A stretch of DNA of 64,000 nt from Prostheceraeus crozeri (Eukaryota; Platyhelminthes; Polycladida; Euryleptidae), in assembly GCA_907163375.1 (NCBI GenBank), contig CAJQUW010005339.1, positions 124,001 to 188,000 of the forward strand. The letters run 5' to 3'. This document shows positions 23,348 to 33,842 of this stretch, in pieces. The notes under the pieces were generated by a model. The model saw only the letters and a program-made list of their open reading frames with translations, was not told the origin of the DNA and did not search any database. Numbering within the stretch: the stretch's first letter is position 1; every line of letters begins with the position of its first letter. The position numbers and the translations under genes are program-made.

Positions 23348-26300
23348 CATGCTATAGATATACTTCAGAAGAGGTTAATAATTCCCATAATTACCTCTGT
23401 ACACGAATATCGCTCATAATTACCTCTAAACACGGATATCTTGAAGTCTGTATCTTGATATTTCGCAGATTTTTTCGATGATGACATTTTTCGATGATGA
23501 AACATGACAGTTCAACATACTATGGTACATTTAACATGGTTATTGAGCAGTGGCGGCTCTATGGATTTCTGTTAGGTCATGCTCATCAATTTTTTCGCAT
23601 CATGAGGAAAAAAGTATGTGTGACAGCTATCATACGAGGATTTTTAACCATGCAACTGATGTAGCATAATGTAGCTTAATATCATGCAACTTAAGAAACA
23701 GTTACGAATTCGATGAACAAAATTTTAATCTCATTCCATTTGCATTTGCCCTTTCCTAATTATAATTCAAACATGCAAGCCGCCTACTTTTCACATCAGG
23801 TAATCCAGTGAATATGGTGTAGGGCTAGGCATAATTCTAATGATCTACATACTGCATCAGCCAAAATACGCTTAAAATAAAATTCCAGGCGTAGGCTACA
23901 TGCTTTGTATGTTTGAGTACATCCGATGATAATCTGATGCATGCATAGCCTATTATACTATTTGCTCCTAGACATATCTACATATGCAAGCATGTAGAAG
24001 ACCACGGCTAAATTTAATCACCAGATAATGTATATTAAATAATATTCAAGTTCTAGTTATTTGAAGCATGCATTTAAGATAGTAAAAACACCGTCAATCG
24101 CACAAAATCACAAGCTGTATTAACATTGGAAGATATTGAATTACTTATAAAGGACGTCAATTCGATGGGGTTTCAATCGTGCAACTGAGACTCGAGACAT
24201 CTCATGATCTCACTACACCGATAAAATCAGCAGATTGCCGTCCAATCAGCTACCGTTAGTTGGTTGAAACGAGCTATACGTATCATTTGTGCTTCCCGTC
24301 CACGGCATGAGATGGAGTATGAAAATCGTCATCCGCAGATTTTGCTATTGTTCTCCCGTCAGATGATCCGGCCAATAACAAATGAGGTATGCTCGAATTG
24401 ACTTGCGTTCCCCTGAATTTTTTAGAACAAGTTAGCTACTTGATAAATCTTAATTGAGTATGACCTTAATGTCACAGCAACATGATCTGACATAGTAATC
24501 AAATGTTGTCAAATGTAATCAAATGATGTTGGAAGTTTTTTTGTTGATTCAAAACTTTCCCTTTCTTGTGGTTGACATCGTTGATTTGTGTGGAGGAAAA
24601 TTAGACAAAATACTTCGTCATGCTGAGCATGAAGGGCATGATCGCTAAAGCCGCCACTGTTATTGAGACTCAAATTTCTATAGATAGAAAGCATTAAATT
24701 TTTAGTATCACCTTGATGAAGATGTGTCAGCTTGGAAGCTGCATAATAGCAATAGTTGGTCCGTAAAAAATGGAAGATCTCATTTATCTAATGGAAGATG
24801 AACAAAAGCAAATGGTAGCCAATTGAATGCGCATGTATCTGAATGGTCTCTTTATTTTGCAAGCCTCTTCCTACATCGTATTATATTATGCGCTATATCA
24901 GAATAAAGTGATATGCAAATATTATATTCTGGCATCTCGCATTTAAAGTGGAAGGTCAATACATCGACAAGATGGCTATTATGAGTTTTGATGCCCTTTT
25001 AAATGGCATGATTTTTGGGGTTTGATACATTTTGGAATTGTGAATGGTTATCAACGTAACGAACGATCTGTCAAAATTTTCACAAAATTCTGATCAACAT
25101 TGCAGAAAGTTAATTAATGTATTTAAACACAACCAAACATTGATGTTTGGTTGATAGAATATGCAAAAAATGAACAGGTTGCAGTCGAAAAAACAGGCAG
25201 GATGCCTAGCGAAAGGAATGCTATGTATTTGGTTGATCACACTCTACGTAATAATGACGAAAGCAACAAGGGAAAAGGTTCTGTTTATCATCAGAAGAAA
25301 CGCTCTAGCTCCACACCGATTGATGGTGACTTGACCGTGGCATATTGTTGATTTACCTCACTACAAAATAACTGCATATGCTGTGCAGTCACGCTATGCA
25401 GTCAAAAAGTTCTTTCTACATGCGTCATCCATGGTAGAACTATAGCTGCACCTAGTGCTTACAAAGAATTGCAATGATCGAAGTTGGCATCGTTCGACAA
25501 AATGTTTCCCCTTTATGAGCGCTTTAACTGACATCCATTACCGCATCAAAGCAAAGTGATCGATTGCAAGTTCATTAGAAAACTTTTTAAACATGAAAGC
25601 AGAAATCCAGAACTGATTCCTCTAATTCTATTACGCTTAGTCACAGTGCGGCATCACCTATATCGTTACAAAGTAATAATAGGGTCAAAAACTACAAGGT
25701 AAATAATCTTGGAAATATGTCTAGGTAATTATGGAGCTATATAGCGACCTGATTGTGGGAATGATTAGGGATGTCTAAGAATAAAATGATAGAATAGTAT
25801 AAATTAATATAAAATTAGTAATATTAGTATAAATCCAGCTGATTCTAGAGTGATTTTTATGTCGATTTTCTGTCATTGTTTAATGTTTTTGGACAAGCAT
25901 GCCATTAAATTTCTAAAGAAAGTCTGTGAAATACGAATATGGTGTATTTTTTATTCGCTCCCTGATTATAGATGGTGCAGATCAGAAGCTCATGTCTATG
26001 TCGCACGTGCTTTAGGCATCAGCCACACTGAAAGCAAAGCAAAAAAGCGTCCCACGCAAACGCGAGCAAACGTATGTCCGCAAGCTATCAATCGCTCCGA
26101 TTTGCTTTGCTCGCAGTGCGGCAGTCACAACTGCCGCAATGATGACTTTATATTTGCTGCAAAACGCTTTGCTCGGAAACGCTTGGAAAAGCTCGCAGTG
26201 TGGCTGAGGCCTTATGCTCACAATATCAAATAGTTATATGATTGTGTATGTCATTTCACTCGTCCTGTAACTGTGACAGGCATTGCACAGCATTTGTATA

Positions 26301-26454
26301 TCCAAGGTGCCGCAATCGTTGAACGCAAAAAAGTATTATTTCTATGAGTTTAGAAGCGTGTTTATGTATGTAAATGATTGCGCTCACATTTGCTTTTTGA
26401 TATGAATTGTTATGCCATCCTTTTCGTCATTGCCAACCAATGGAAGTACAAATG
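23348..26454. other. Non-coding DNA with small hairpins, no supported gene
   Basis: No gene could be supported. A perfect 11-bp hairpin (caaccaaacattgatgtttggttg split around its centre) lies near 25,130-25,155. Open frames at 24,509, 25,151 and 25,850 lack family signatures. Confidence 0.4.
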
Positions 26455-26825
26455 AATATCTGAATTTATAAAATTCCTCGCTAGTTGCTATCTCCCCAAC
26501 ATCGAAACTGAAATTCTGGTTTCTAATTTCTTCTAAATCTTCTAATTCTGGTTTCTCATTGATTGAGACCATCGCTATAATTGTGCTTCCTTATTAATAC
26601 CTTTATGGACTTTTATGATGATTGTAGTCAGTGTATTATCAAATTTTGCCGTAGGCTAGAACAAGGACGATTTCTGCACATGCTTTCCCTTCATAATCGC
26701 TCTCATATTACGATGAACTACATGTAGACCTTTTATACATGTAGCTTTCATGTAGGCAGTCTGCTTGTCGAAATCAAAACAAATAATGAAGTCGCGATAA
26801 CAGAAAAATCAAAGCTCGCAATATA
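26455..26825 (-). repeat. 370-bp interspersed repeat, copy B (joined to Tc1 copy 2)
   Basis: It is the reverse complement of 20,165-20,534 with a few differences. Tc1 copy 2 begins directly at its edge after TA, so the two copies show an occupied and an empty site. Confidence 0.8.
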
Positions 26826-27993
26826 TACTCATTGACAAAATTTTTGAAACATTTACTTCTTTAACTTCTTTCATTTTTGACTGGTATATATACATGTATG
26901 TATGATACCTTGATAATTTAGTCACAATCTCCACCAAGTCGCTAGCACAGAAAAATAACGCATGTAGCAGAGTCAACTTTAATAGCGCGTGTGCCCCTCT
27001 TCTAGCTCCAATACATTCAGTAATCCGAGATGGCATGGATTCACAAAGTTTCTGAATGAAGGATGTTTCAAGGAGAAGCCACTGCTCTGTCAGTCTTTCA
27101 GAGAGAATCTTCAGGGACACTGGTGGAAGTGAATAGCGGTATCTCACTCGCCGCCCAAGCTTGTCCCATACTTGTTCAATGGGTGACAAGTTGGGTGAGC
27201 GTGCAGGCCAGTCAAAGGTTTGAATGTTCAATCTCCTAACAGTGACAATGACAGCCGAGGAGCGATGTGGTCTTGCGTTGTCGTCTTGGAAGACGAGATC
27301 CTCCACCCTGACCACTGGGGCAACAACAGGAAGCACAATTTCATTGAGATACCTCTCTCCAGTCAACGTGCCTTTGATGATGACTGCTGTCGTTTGTCCG
27401 CTATGCCAAATGCCACCCCACAGCACAACACTTCCACCACCATATCTGTCGTGTTCTTTAACACAGCATGGGGCAAAGCGTTCACCTGGAAGACGATGCA
27501 CTCTGACACGACCGTCATTGAAATCCAGAGTGAATCTCGATTCATCGGTCCACAAGACTTTCTGCCCGTGATGGTCATTCCATGAGCGATGGGCATCACA
27601 CCAGGCAACTCGTCTTCTGAGATGCTCAAAACTCAATGGAATTAGGACAGCTGGTCGTCGCGATTGAATTCCAGCTTCTCGCAATCTTCGGTAAGCCATT
27701 CGAACGCTACAGTCTATATTTGAGGCACTCTTCCAGTGTACGACTAGCTTTGGGACTGACACAAATCTATTCCTCTTTGTAGCTAAAACTAGACGTGCGT
27801 CTGTCCTTCCTGCAGACTTTCTTGGTCGACCAGATCCATTCTTCCTTTTAACATCTCCTTCTGCTTTCCATCGACACCACCACCTCCAAACAACGACTCT
27901 CGATAGTTGCAGCTCTTCGGCAACACTCGCACAACTTCTACCACAACGAATCATTCCAATAGTCATACCTCTGGTAAACTGATCGTGTGCCAT
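26809..27993 (-). CDS. Tc1 transposase, full catalytic triad, lost stop codon
   Basis: 394 codons. HTH and hook as in copy 1, catalytic Asp in LWTDESRF, Asp in VFQDDNARPH and Glu in SPIEQVWDKLG all present, so the DDE triad looks complete. Copy 1 stops after MYINQ. Here the matching TGA has become TCA and the frame runs on through the TIR into flanking DNA to 26,809, adding about 24 foreign residues. The role is cut-and-paste transposition at TA. The protein may be active, but the element has only one recognisable TIR. Confidence 0.85.
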   Translation of the reverse strand: MAHDQFTRGMTIGMIRCGRSCASVAEELQLSRVVVWRWWCRWKAEGDVKRKNGSGRPRKSAGRTDARLVLATKRNRFVSVPKLVVHWKSASNIDCSVRMAYRRLREAGIQSRRPAVLIPLSFEHLRRRVAWCDAHRSWNDHHGQKVLWTDESRFTLDFNDGRVRVHRLPGERFAPCCVKEHDRYGGGSVVLWGGIWHSGQTTAVIIKGTLTGERYLNEIVLPVVAPVVRVEDLVFQDDNARPHRSSAVIVTVRRLNIQTFDWPARSPNLSPIEQVWDKLGRRVRYRYSLPPVSLKILSERLTEQWLLLETSFIQKLCESMPSRITECIGARRGAHALLKLTLLHALFFCASDLVEIVTKLSRYHTYMYIYQSKMKEVKEVNVSKILSMSIYCEL

Positions 27994-28116
27994 TTTATTT
28001 TACAAAAGCTGGATTTCAGTTCTCGTTTATGTTCAATTTGTAAAAGCAATTGTGACAGTTGTATCGATATCAAAATTTGAAATTTGACCACCATAGATCT
28101 TTCTCCATTCTCTAAA
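26826..28116 (-). mobile_element. Tc1-like element, copy 2, truncated at its 5' end
   Basis: The 3' TIR (TACTCATTGACAAAATTT) is intact at 26,826. The 5' end stops abruptly at about 28,116, inside sequence that in copy 1 lies some 130 bp from the TIR. At that point PIF/Harbinger sequence begins, so the end was probably lost when that element arrived or by a later rearrangement. Confidence 0.8.
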
Positions 28117-28846
28117 GGCCGGTTTACATCCGTCTGTATTTACAATACAAACGATATATTTTCGATATTTTCGTATGGTTCCGTTGCGATTCGATCATCT
28201 TTTGTCACTTCTTCGTGTCCATTTACAAAAGAACTCTTTCAGAGAGCCAGTGTCCCCTGAAGAGCGATTAACTATATTTTTGGTGTATTTATCTACTGGA
28301 TGTTCGCAAAAATGGATCTATCTTTTCGATTCCGCCGCGGTCGATCGACGATCAGCTGCATTCTACGAGAGACGGGGCAAATAATATGGAATGTTATGTC
28401 CAGTAAATATGTTAAATGTCCATCTACTCAGGAAGAATGGTCTGAAATCGCGGATGGATTCTGGCAACATTGGAACTTCCCCCATTGTATAGGGGCCATA
28501 GACGGCAAACATTTCCACGTTCAGAGCCCGAAATCTTCAGGATCTGAATTTTTTGATGATATACACAGATTCAGCGCACTCGTATTAGCAATGTGCGATT
28601 CACGGTATGTGTTTACGTATTTAAATGTTGGCAGTGCTGGGCGTGAAGGTGATGCTGGAGTTTTTAGAAACTCTGACCTTCTCCGCTTTTTGGAAGATAA
28701 CACCATCAACGTCCCACCACCTGAACGAGTGTAAGTGTATAAGTGTCGAGAAAAGTGTATAACTATCGTCTGTCAAGGGCACGGCGTTTGATTGAAAACA
28801 GTTTTGGGGTGTTAGTTACGCGATGGAGGTTGTTTAGTCGCCCGAT
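28117..28846 (+). mobile_element. PIF/Harbinger element, interrupted by E2
   Basis: It begins at aggccggtttacatccgt, a plausible terminal sequence after TAA. It carries an HTH region and a DDE_4-type nuclease and ends where the E2 terminal repeat starts. The remainder of the element was not found on the far side of E2. Confidence 0.6.
28175..28846 (+). pseudogene. PIF/Harbinger transposase (HARBI1-like nuclease), frameshifted and truncated
   Basis: The N-terminal part reads REPVSPEERLTIFLVYLSTG, as in Harbinger nucleases, then shifts frame near 28,310. The main part contains RGRSTISCILRET, CIGAIDGKHF (first catalytic Asp), GREGDAGVFRNS (second Asp) and, after an in-frame stop at about 28,732, [11 protein letters not shown] (Glu). 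The protein would normally continue about 60-80 residues past RWRLFSRPI, but E2 begins there. Confidence 0.85.
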
Positions 28847-29595
28847 AGTAGTAAGCAAAACTCCACTTCTGGACCGCGCAAGATGGCGGCCATCGCTGCG
28901 TCCCCCCCCCCTCTGGCACGGCAGAGTGTCGTGGTCGGCCGCCGTGGTGCTTCGTGTCTGAGTCCCCCCCCCCTCTGGAACGACAGAGGTTGTGGTCTGT
29001 CGTGGTGTGCCGGCCAGGTGGGTCCACGTTCACAACATGTTCGCTGACGTCCCCCCCCCTCTGCAACGACAGAGTGTGAGACTCGGGTGAGTTGGTCCGA
29101 CCGCCTGGTTGACGTGGGCGACCGTCTAGGTTGACGTGGGCGACCGCCAGGATTAGTCTTGAGGCTATAGTGTGTGATGTTTTTGGTGTGTAGCGTCCAA
29201 ACGAAGCATCGGATGAGAAAACGGAGGTCAGATTCGGATTCAGCGTGAAATTCTGCATCGGTAGGGTGAGTTTCAAGGCAATCGGTGAGAAAAAATTTTC
29301 AACATTTTTCGAAAAACGACAGAGTTAGAATTTGGGACGTTTTGGTGTGTAGCGCCCAAACGAAGCATCGGATGAGAAAACGGAGGCCAGATTCGGAATC
29401 TACGTGAAATTTTGGGTTAGGAAGGATGTTTCCAGCGAAATCGCAGAGAAAAAATTTTCGGCTGACTCCCCCCCCTTCCTGGACGGCTTGCTTCCAGTGG
29501 ATGGATTTTGTCGTGCGATAGCTTGTTTGAAAGCTAAGAGTGAGACAAACTCAGTGAAAGAATCGGCTTGTTCGTATCTGTCTTCGTTCAAAAGT
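28847..29595 (+). repeat. Left terminal inverted repeat of E2
   Basis: It matches the complement of about 51,905-52,616, at first almost base for base. Three poly-C tracts of 8-11 bases are each followed by CTCTG and a C-rich hairpin. The left copy has an extra block of about 150 bp near 29,190-29,340, made by an internal duplication of a segment (gtgtagcgyccaaacgaag). The sequence is GC-rich compared with its surroundings. Confidence 0.88.
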
Positions 29596-30925
29596 TAGAG
29601 CGGTTACAAGATTTTAGGTCGGAGCTCGCTCACCTGAAAAATCCTAAGTGTCAGAGTGACTTTGTATGGGTAAAATTTTGAAAATTTTCCAAAGTGTGGA
29701 ATTTCGACCTGGGACCGTCACCAAAACATTTTTCATCAAATTTCACTGACCCCCCCCCCCGACAACAATCTTCTAACTTTGGTTCTAGTGGACGGATTTT
29801 GTCTTACAGCTACTCGTTTGAAAGAAGAGAAAAAACTGCTCGACAACATTTTTTGTTGCGAGTCAATCGGACCAGCCGTTCACAAGTTAGAGCGGTTACA
29901 AGATTTTAGGTCGGAGCTCGCTCACCTGAAAAAATCCTAAGTGTCAGAGTGGCTTTGTATGGGTAAAATTTTGAAAATTTTCCAAAGTGTGGAATTTCGA
30001 CCTGGGACCGCCACCAAAACATTTTTCATCAAATTTCACCGACCCCCCCCCCCCGACAGCAATCTTCTAACTTTGGTTCTAGTGGACGGATTTTGTCTTA
30101 CAGCTACTCGTTTGAAAGAGGAGAAAAAACTGCTCCACAACATTTTTTGTTGCGAGTCAATCGGACCAGCCGTTCACAAGTTAGAGCGGTTACAAGATTT
30201 TAGGTCGGAGCTCGCTCACCTGAAAAAATCCTAAGTGTCAGAGTGGCTTTGTATGGGTAAAATTTTGAAAATTTTCCAAAGTGTGGAATTTCGACCTGGG
30301 TCCGCCACCAAAACATTTTTCATCAAATTTCACTGACCTCCCCCCCCCTGGACAGCTAGCTTCTATCTTGGCTTCTAGTGGACGGATTTTGTCGTGCAAT
30401 AGCTCGTTTGAAAGCTAAGAGTGAGACAAATTCAGTGAAAGAATCGGCTTGTTCCTATCTGTCTTCGTTCACAAGTTAGAGCGGTTACAAGATTTTAGGT
30501 CGGAGCTCGCTCACCTGAAAAAATCCTAAGTGTCAGAGTGGCTTTGTATGGGTAAAATTTTGAAAATTTTCCAAAGTGTGGAATTTCGACCTGGGACCGC
30601 CACCAAAACATTTTTCATCAAATTTCACTGACCTCCCCCCCCCTGGACAGCTAGCTTCTATCTTGGCTTCTAGTGGACGGATTTTGTCGTGCAATAGCTC
30701 GTTTGAAAGCTAAGAGTGAGACAAATTCAGTGAAAGAATCGGCTTGTTCCTATCTGTCTTCGTTCAAAAGTTAGAGCGGTTACAAGATTTTAGGTCGGAG
30801 CTCGCTCACCTGAAAAAATCCTAAGTGTCAGAGTGACTTTGTATGGGTAAAATTTTGAAAATTTTCCAAAGTGTGGAATTTCGACCTGGGACCGTCACCA
30901 AAACATTTTTCATCAAATTTCTCTG
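29594..30925 (+). repeat. 294-bp tandem array next to the left TIR
   Basis: The word gttagagcggttacaaga starts at 29,594, 29,886, 30,180, 30,475 and 30,770, giving four units of 292-295 bp and a partial fifth. Each unit contains a C8-C11 tract and the phrase ggtcggagctcgctcacctg. Units 1, 4 and 5 share one version of the stretch after the C tract and units 2 and 3 another. The right end of E2 lacks the array. Confidence 0.9.
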
Positions 30926-31060
30926 AACGAGGGGGGGGAGGTCAGTGAAATTTGATGAAAAATGTTTTGGTTAAGGTCCCAGGTTGAAATTCGGAAGTTT
31001 TAAATTTTTCAAAATTTTCACCACACTGGAGCTCTCACACTTAGGAATTTTTTCACTTGC
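30926..31060 (-). repeat. Inverted partial copy of the 294-bp unit
   Basis: gaggtcagtgaaatttgatg and the following bases are the reverse complement of the array's last unit, with a G8 tract opposite the C tracts. The junction near 30,925-30,935 therefore forms a large foldback. Confidence 0.85.
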
Positions 31061-31227
31061 GACATGTTACATGGACATGTGCTGACGCACCAACTTCCCG
31101 TGGTCATATGAGAATGGTTCGGGTGTCATATGATAGAGAATGATGAGACGAATCGTTTGCAACAAACCGCATGTCGCTACGATGAATACTTTCGGAGATA
31201 GAGCCATTTTAAGTTTTCTTCCGAGCA

Positions 31228-31235
31228 TATATAAA
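31228..31235 (+). promoter_or_regulatory. TATA box (TATATAAA) of the coiled-coil gene
   Basis: TATATAAA lies about 25 bp before atcacttcatcg, a likely start region. A strong splice donor (gaggtaagc) at 31,277 and an acceptor (ttatcttacag, ending 31,806) imply a 5'-UTR intron of about 530 bp before the ATG at 31,825. A hairpin (tttgaagtagg/ctacttcaaa) lies at about 31,334-31,367 inside it. Confidence 0.65.
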
Positions 31236-31824
31236 CCCCCGACAACGTAAGTCTGATCACTTCATCGAAAGACGAGGTAAGCGACGGTCGTCGCTCTGAG
31301 CTCCCGATATCGGGTGCAAAGGACTCTATCTTTTGAAGTAGGCAAGCTATCTTGCTACTTCAAAGTTTGTATGATAGAGTTTGATAGTGTCTTTACTACT
31401 GATAAAATTTTTTAAAAGTAGTATGAGTAGTAAAATGCGGAATTTTTTAAAAATTCTTAATTTTCACTTTTTTCAAAGTTTTAACATATAGACTAAGGTT
31501 TTCAAGTATCCTGAGTTCAAATATGCTATCAGATTTGAAATTTAACTAAGTCTAAGGCAGCTTTGAGGGGTTAGATCCCAGCTACTGATCACTACCTTTG
31601 ACTCGGCGTTCCTGTTACCACTTCGGGGCAGTGACAATGATGTCTTCAGCTGTAAAGAGCGGGTATCGGGGAAGATCTCTCACTTCCCTAGTGATCGGTA
31701 CAAGGCCTTCGGGCTGTCGACGGGATCGAGTGCCACTCACTACACTCTTTAGGAATATGACTGTACTACATGATTCCAAACTTATACAAATTTCATTATC
31801 TTACAGTTCACAATAAAATCTAAC

Positions 31825-33015
31825 ATGGCCAATGACAAAAATCGCAAATATCACATCAAAATGTGCTCTTGTGGGCGAGTTAATCGCAGTGCGGACGCCA
31901 AAGCTCATGTGAAGAAGGCGGGCACCGGCCACATGATTGTCTTGAATAGGGTTGCTTGCGTAAAGTGTAGAGTGCTGAAGGGTGATGAGGATGAGGTGCG
32001 TTTTTACAGAGTGCATGCTGACTGTAGTGGTGGTTTAGTGACTGATTTGAGATTTACGCAGTTGATTGTGGAAGAGAGGGAGCGAATGTTGGCGAATGTT
32101 GCGAATGTTGTTGAGAATGTTGTTGAGAATGTTGTTGAGAATGTTGTTGAGAATGATGAGTTGGCGAGAGCGGTTGCGTCGTTGGAGGGTGAGATTGAGC
32201 AGCGGAAGAGAGTGCTTGAGAGTGATGATGAGGATGATGTGGATTTAGATAGGGAGCGTGTGAGGAAGCGTGTGAGGAAGTTGAGCTCTTCGTCATCGGA
32301 GGTGTCCAACATCGTCATCACCGACCCCCCGAAGAGCTCATCTTCCCCAAAAGTGAAGAGTGGTGGGATTCGTATGCAGTCGGCGAGGTGGTTGAAGGAT
32401 GAAGAGAAGAGACATGTTTCGCAGCAGATGGCGCATGAGTTGTTAGTGAATAAGTTTGAGAGTTTGAAGAAAGTGAAGGATGAAGTTGTGAAGGAGTTGG
32501 ATGAGTTGAAAAAGAAGGATTTGAAGTCGAAGGAGGTGGCGGATGAAAACATTAGAATGAGGCGTTGTGTGACTGATTTGAAGAGTAAGACGCGAGAGTT
32601 GGAAGAGAAGAATGATGCGTGTGAGAAGAGGGCGAGTGCTGCGGAGAGAAGAATGAGAGATGCAGAGGCGAAGTTTGAGGAGATGATGAAGGAGATGAGT
32701 GTGTTGAGAGCGAGGAATGTTGAGTTGGAGAGGACTGTGGCTCGGCGGGGTGATGAGAGGCAGGCGTGTGAGAAGTTGGAGCGCATGAGGGATGAGTGGG
32801 AACGTGTGAATGAGGATCGTTTGTTTGAATTTCACATCCCTATTCGGGACAATCATTTGGCCGGCGAAGTACTCGTAAACCAGAATTTAGACGAATCCAT
32901 CCTATGCTACAACGGTCATCCCACGAAAAAATGCCTCCACGCCAGCTTACGAATGCGCGGTCACTTGCATAAATTTTCGATTCGGAAACGCGCGAGACTA
33001 CCTAAGGATGACTAA
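31825..33015 (+). CDS. Zinc-binding coiled-coil protein, 396 aa (E2, early)
   Basis: Residues 14-48 hold CSC, two histidines (28, 36) and CVKC, a likely zinc site. Residues 88-108 repeat the word ENVV (a 12-bp DNA repeat at about 32,109-32,155). Residues 110-340 are a long charged coiled coil with a serine/proline-rich break near 152-180 and arginine-rich patches. The last 65 residues look globular (FHIPIRDNHLAGEVL). The family is unknown. A small intron with GTAAGT and TTGCAG (33,020-33,079) sits just after the stop, and the first histone-type stem-loop follows at 33,132. It may be a scaffold or DNA-organising protein. Confidence 0.75.
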   Translation: MANDKNRKYHIKMCSCGRVNRSADAKAHVKKAGTGHMIVLNRVACVKCRVLKGDEDEVRFYRVHADCSGGLVTDLRFTQLIVEERERMLANVANVVENVVENVVENVVENDELARAVASLEGEIEQRKRVLESDDEDDVDLDRERVRKRVRKLSSSSSEVSNIVITDPPKSSSSPKVKSGGIRMQSARWLKDEEKRHVSQQMAHELLVNKFESLKKVKDEVVKELDELKKKDLKSKEVADENIRMRRCVTDLKSKTRELEEKNDACEKRASAAERRMRDAEAKFEEMMKEMSVLRARNVELERTVARRGDERQACEKLERMRDEWERVNEDRLFEFHIPIRDNHLAGEVLVNQNLDESILCYNGHPTKKCLHASLRMRGHLHKFSIRKRARLPKDD

Positions 33016-33111
33016 CTTGGTAAGTGAAAAGCAAATAAGATAGTATATCCTATTCTAATACATATCATTTTCATTGCAGATCTTTGCCCGCCTTCACCAC
33101 CCCATCAATTT

Positions 33112-33257
33112 ACTCCCGAGAACGAACCATCGGCTCTCTTAAGGGCCACCTAGGGGCAAGACATGATAGAACCTCCACGCGGTTTGCCCTGGGCAGTCTT
33201 CGGACTGGCGAATACTATCATTAAGTTGAATCTGCTATCAGTCAACTTGAACGTTGC
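33112..33257 (+). repeat. 3'-end cassette, copy 1
   Basis: About 143 bp, nearly identical to 33,586-33,726 and 34,105-34,250. It contains the stem-loop at its start and then ctgggcagtcttcggactgg and cagtcaacttgaac. It lies between the stop of one gene and the TATA box of the next. Confidence 0.9.
33132..33147 (+). terminator. Histone-type 3' stem-loop, copy 1
   Basis: GGCTCTCTTAAGGGCC fits the histone mRNA hairpin pattern GGYYYTHHTHARRRCC at every position: a 6-bp stem (one G-U pair) with a 4-base loop, followed by ACC. A purine-rich GGGGCAAGACATGATAGA lies 5 bases later, resembling the histone downstream element (CAAGAAAGA type) read by U7 snRNA. It is 117 bp after the stop of the coiled-coil gene. 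Confidence 0.75.
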
Positions 33258-33272
33258 GTCGCGTTAGAGGGG

Positions 33273-33280
33273 TATATAAA
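33273..33280 (+). promoter_or_regulatory. TATA box (TATATAAA) of the 88-aa gene
   Basis: It lies 39 bp before the ATG at 33,312. The run tcatttcatttcatttcaat from 33,291 is the probable start region, giving a very short leader. Confidence 0.7.
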
Positions 33281-33311
33281 CCACTGCCTCTCATTTCATT
33301 TCATTTCAATC

Positions 33312-33578
33312 ATGCAGACGCCGAACAGTCAAGTTAGCTCTCCTCGCGGACCGCAGATAAGGCCGCGAAATTTATTTGAGGAGTTTGTCAGGCTAGAGGA
33401 GCAAGACAGAGTCCACAACAATCTTGCTCGGATTGGCAATCCGATGACAGCAACTGCTGTCAATCCAACGGAATGGTGCTACATTCCACTCTATACTCAC
33501 ATGCCAGTTAGTGTGGAAGTCGACAGTGCTACCAAAGAGAGAGTCTTTGACTCTCTCAGCAGAATTGGTAGGCTGTAG
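33312..33578 (+). CDS. Small protein of 88 aa, unknown (E2, early)
   Basis: ATG at 33,312 follows a TATA box and start region at normal spacing, and a histone-type stem-loop follows 28 bp after the stop, so the transcription unit is complete within about 350 bp. The protein is acidic to neutral, with a helical N-terminal half (NLFEEFVRLEEQDRVH) and no known motif, signal peptide or membrane segment. Confidence 0.7.
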   Translation: MQTPNSQVSSPRGPQIRPRNLFEEFVRLEEQDRVHNNLARIGNPMTATAVNPTEWCYIPLYTHMPVSVEVDSATKERVFDSLSRIGRL

Positions 33579-33585
33579 GATGACG

Positions 33586-33726
33586 ACTCCCGAGAACGAA
33601 CCATCGGCTCTCTTAAGGGCCACCATGGGGCAAGACATGATAGAACCTCCTCGCGGTTTGCCCTGGGCAGTCTTCGGACTGGCGAATACTATCATTAAGT
33701 TGAATCTGCTATCAGTCAACTTGAAC
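33586..33726 (+). repeat. 3'-end cassette, copy 2
   Basis: It repeats the 143-bp unit of 33,112-33,257 with a handful of differences. It differs from copy 1 at ccaccatgg versus ccacctagg directly after the hairpin. Confidence 0.9.
33606..33621 (+). terminator. Histone-type 3' stem-loop, copy 2
   Basis: The 16-base hairpin is identical to copy 1, followed by ACCATGGGGCAAGACATGAT. It starts 28 bp after the stop codon of the 88-aa gene, the normal distance for metazoan histone genes. Confidence 0.78.
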
Positions 33727-33795
33727 ATTATGCAGTCGATTGCTATCCCTGAAGCATTCTGATTCGCTGTTGAGCAATTCATTGTTGAAAACCCT

Positions 33796-33803
33796 ATATA
33801 AGC
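33796..33803 (+). promoter_or_regulatory. TATA box (TATATAAG) of the 83-aa gene
   Basis: Start-like tctcattcaattt lies at 33,822, with the ATG at 33,843. Confidence 0.7.
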
Positions 33804-33842
33804 CAGAAGATTGTAGCGCTTCTCATTCAATTTGAAGTCACG

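Noticed and set aside
25850-26233. 127-aa ORF as a host gene
   Set aside because: Its mirror ORF on the other strand and internal inverted repeats (aactgccgc/gcggcagt) suggest repeat DNA; no domain.
28812-29276. 154-aa frame across the left TIR, with a counterpart at 52,399-52,749
   Set aside because: The translation is of G/C homopolymers and TIR hairpins; the same sequence occurs in both TIRs and has no promoter or domain.
29594-30925. CRISPR-like regular repeats
   Set aside because: Units of 294 bp are contiguous with no unique spacers, and the genome is eukaryotic; this is a tandem array.
32004-32786. Long open frame (260 aa) on the - strand, Ser/Phe-rich
   Set aside because: It is the exact antisense of the coiled-coil gene; codon bias (GAG, TTG, GTG) leaves the reverse strand free of stops. 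No family signature.
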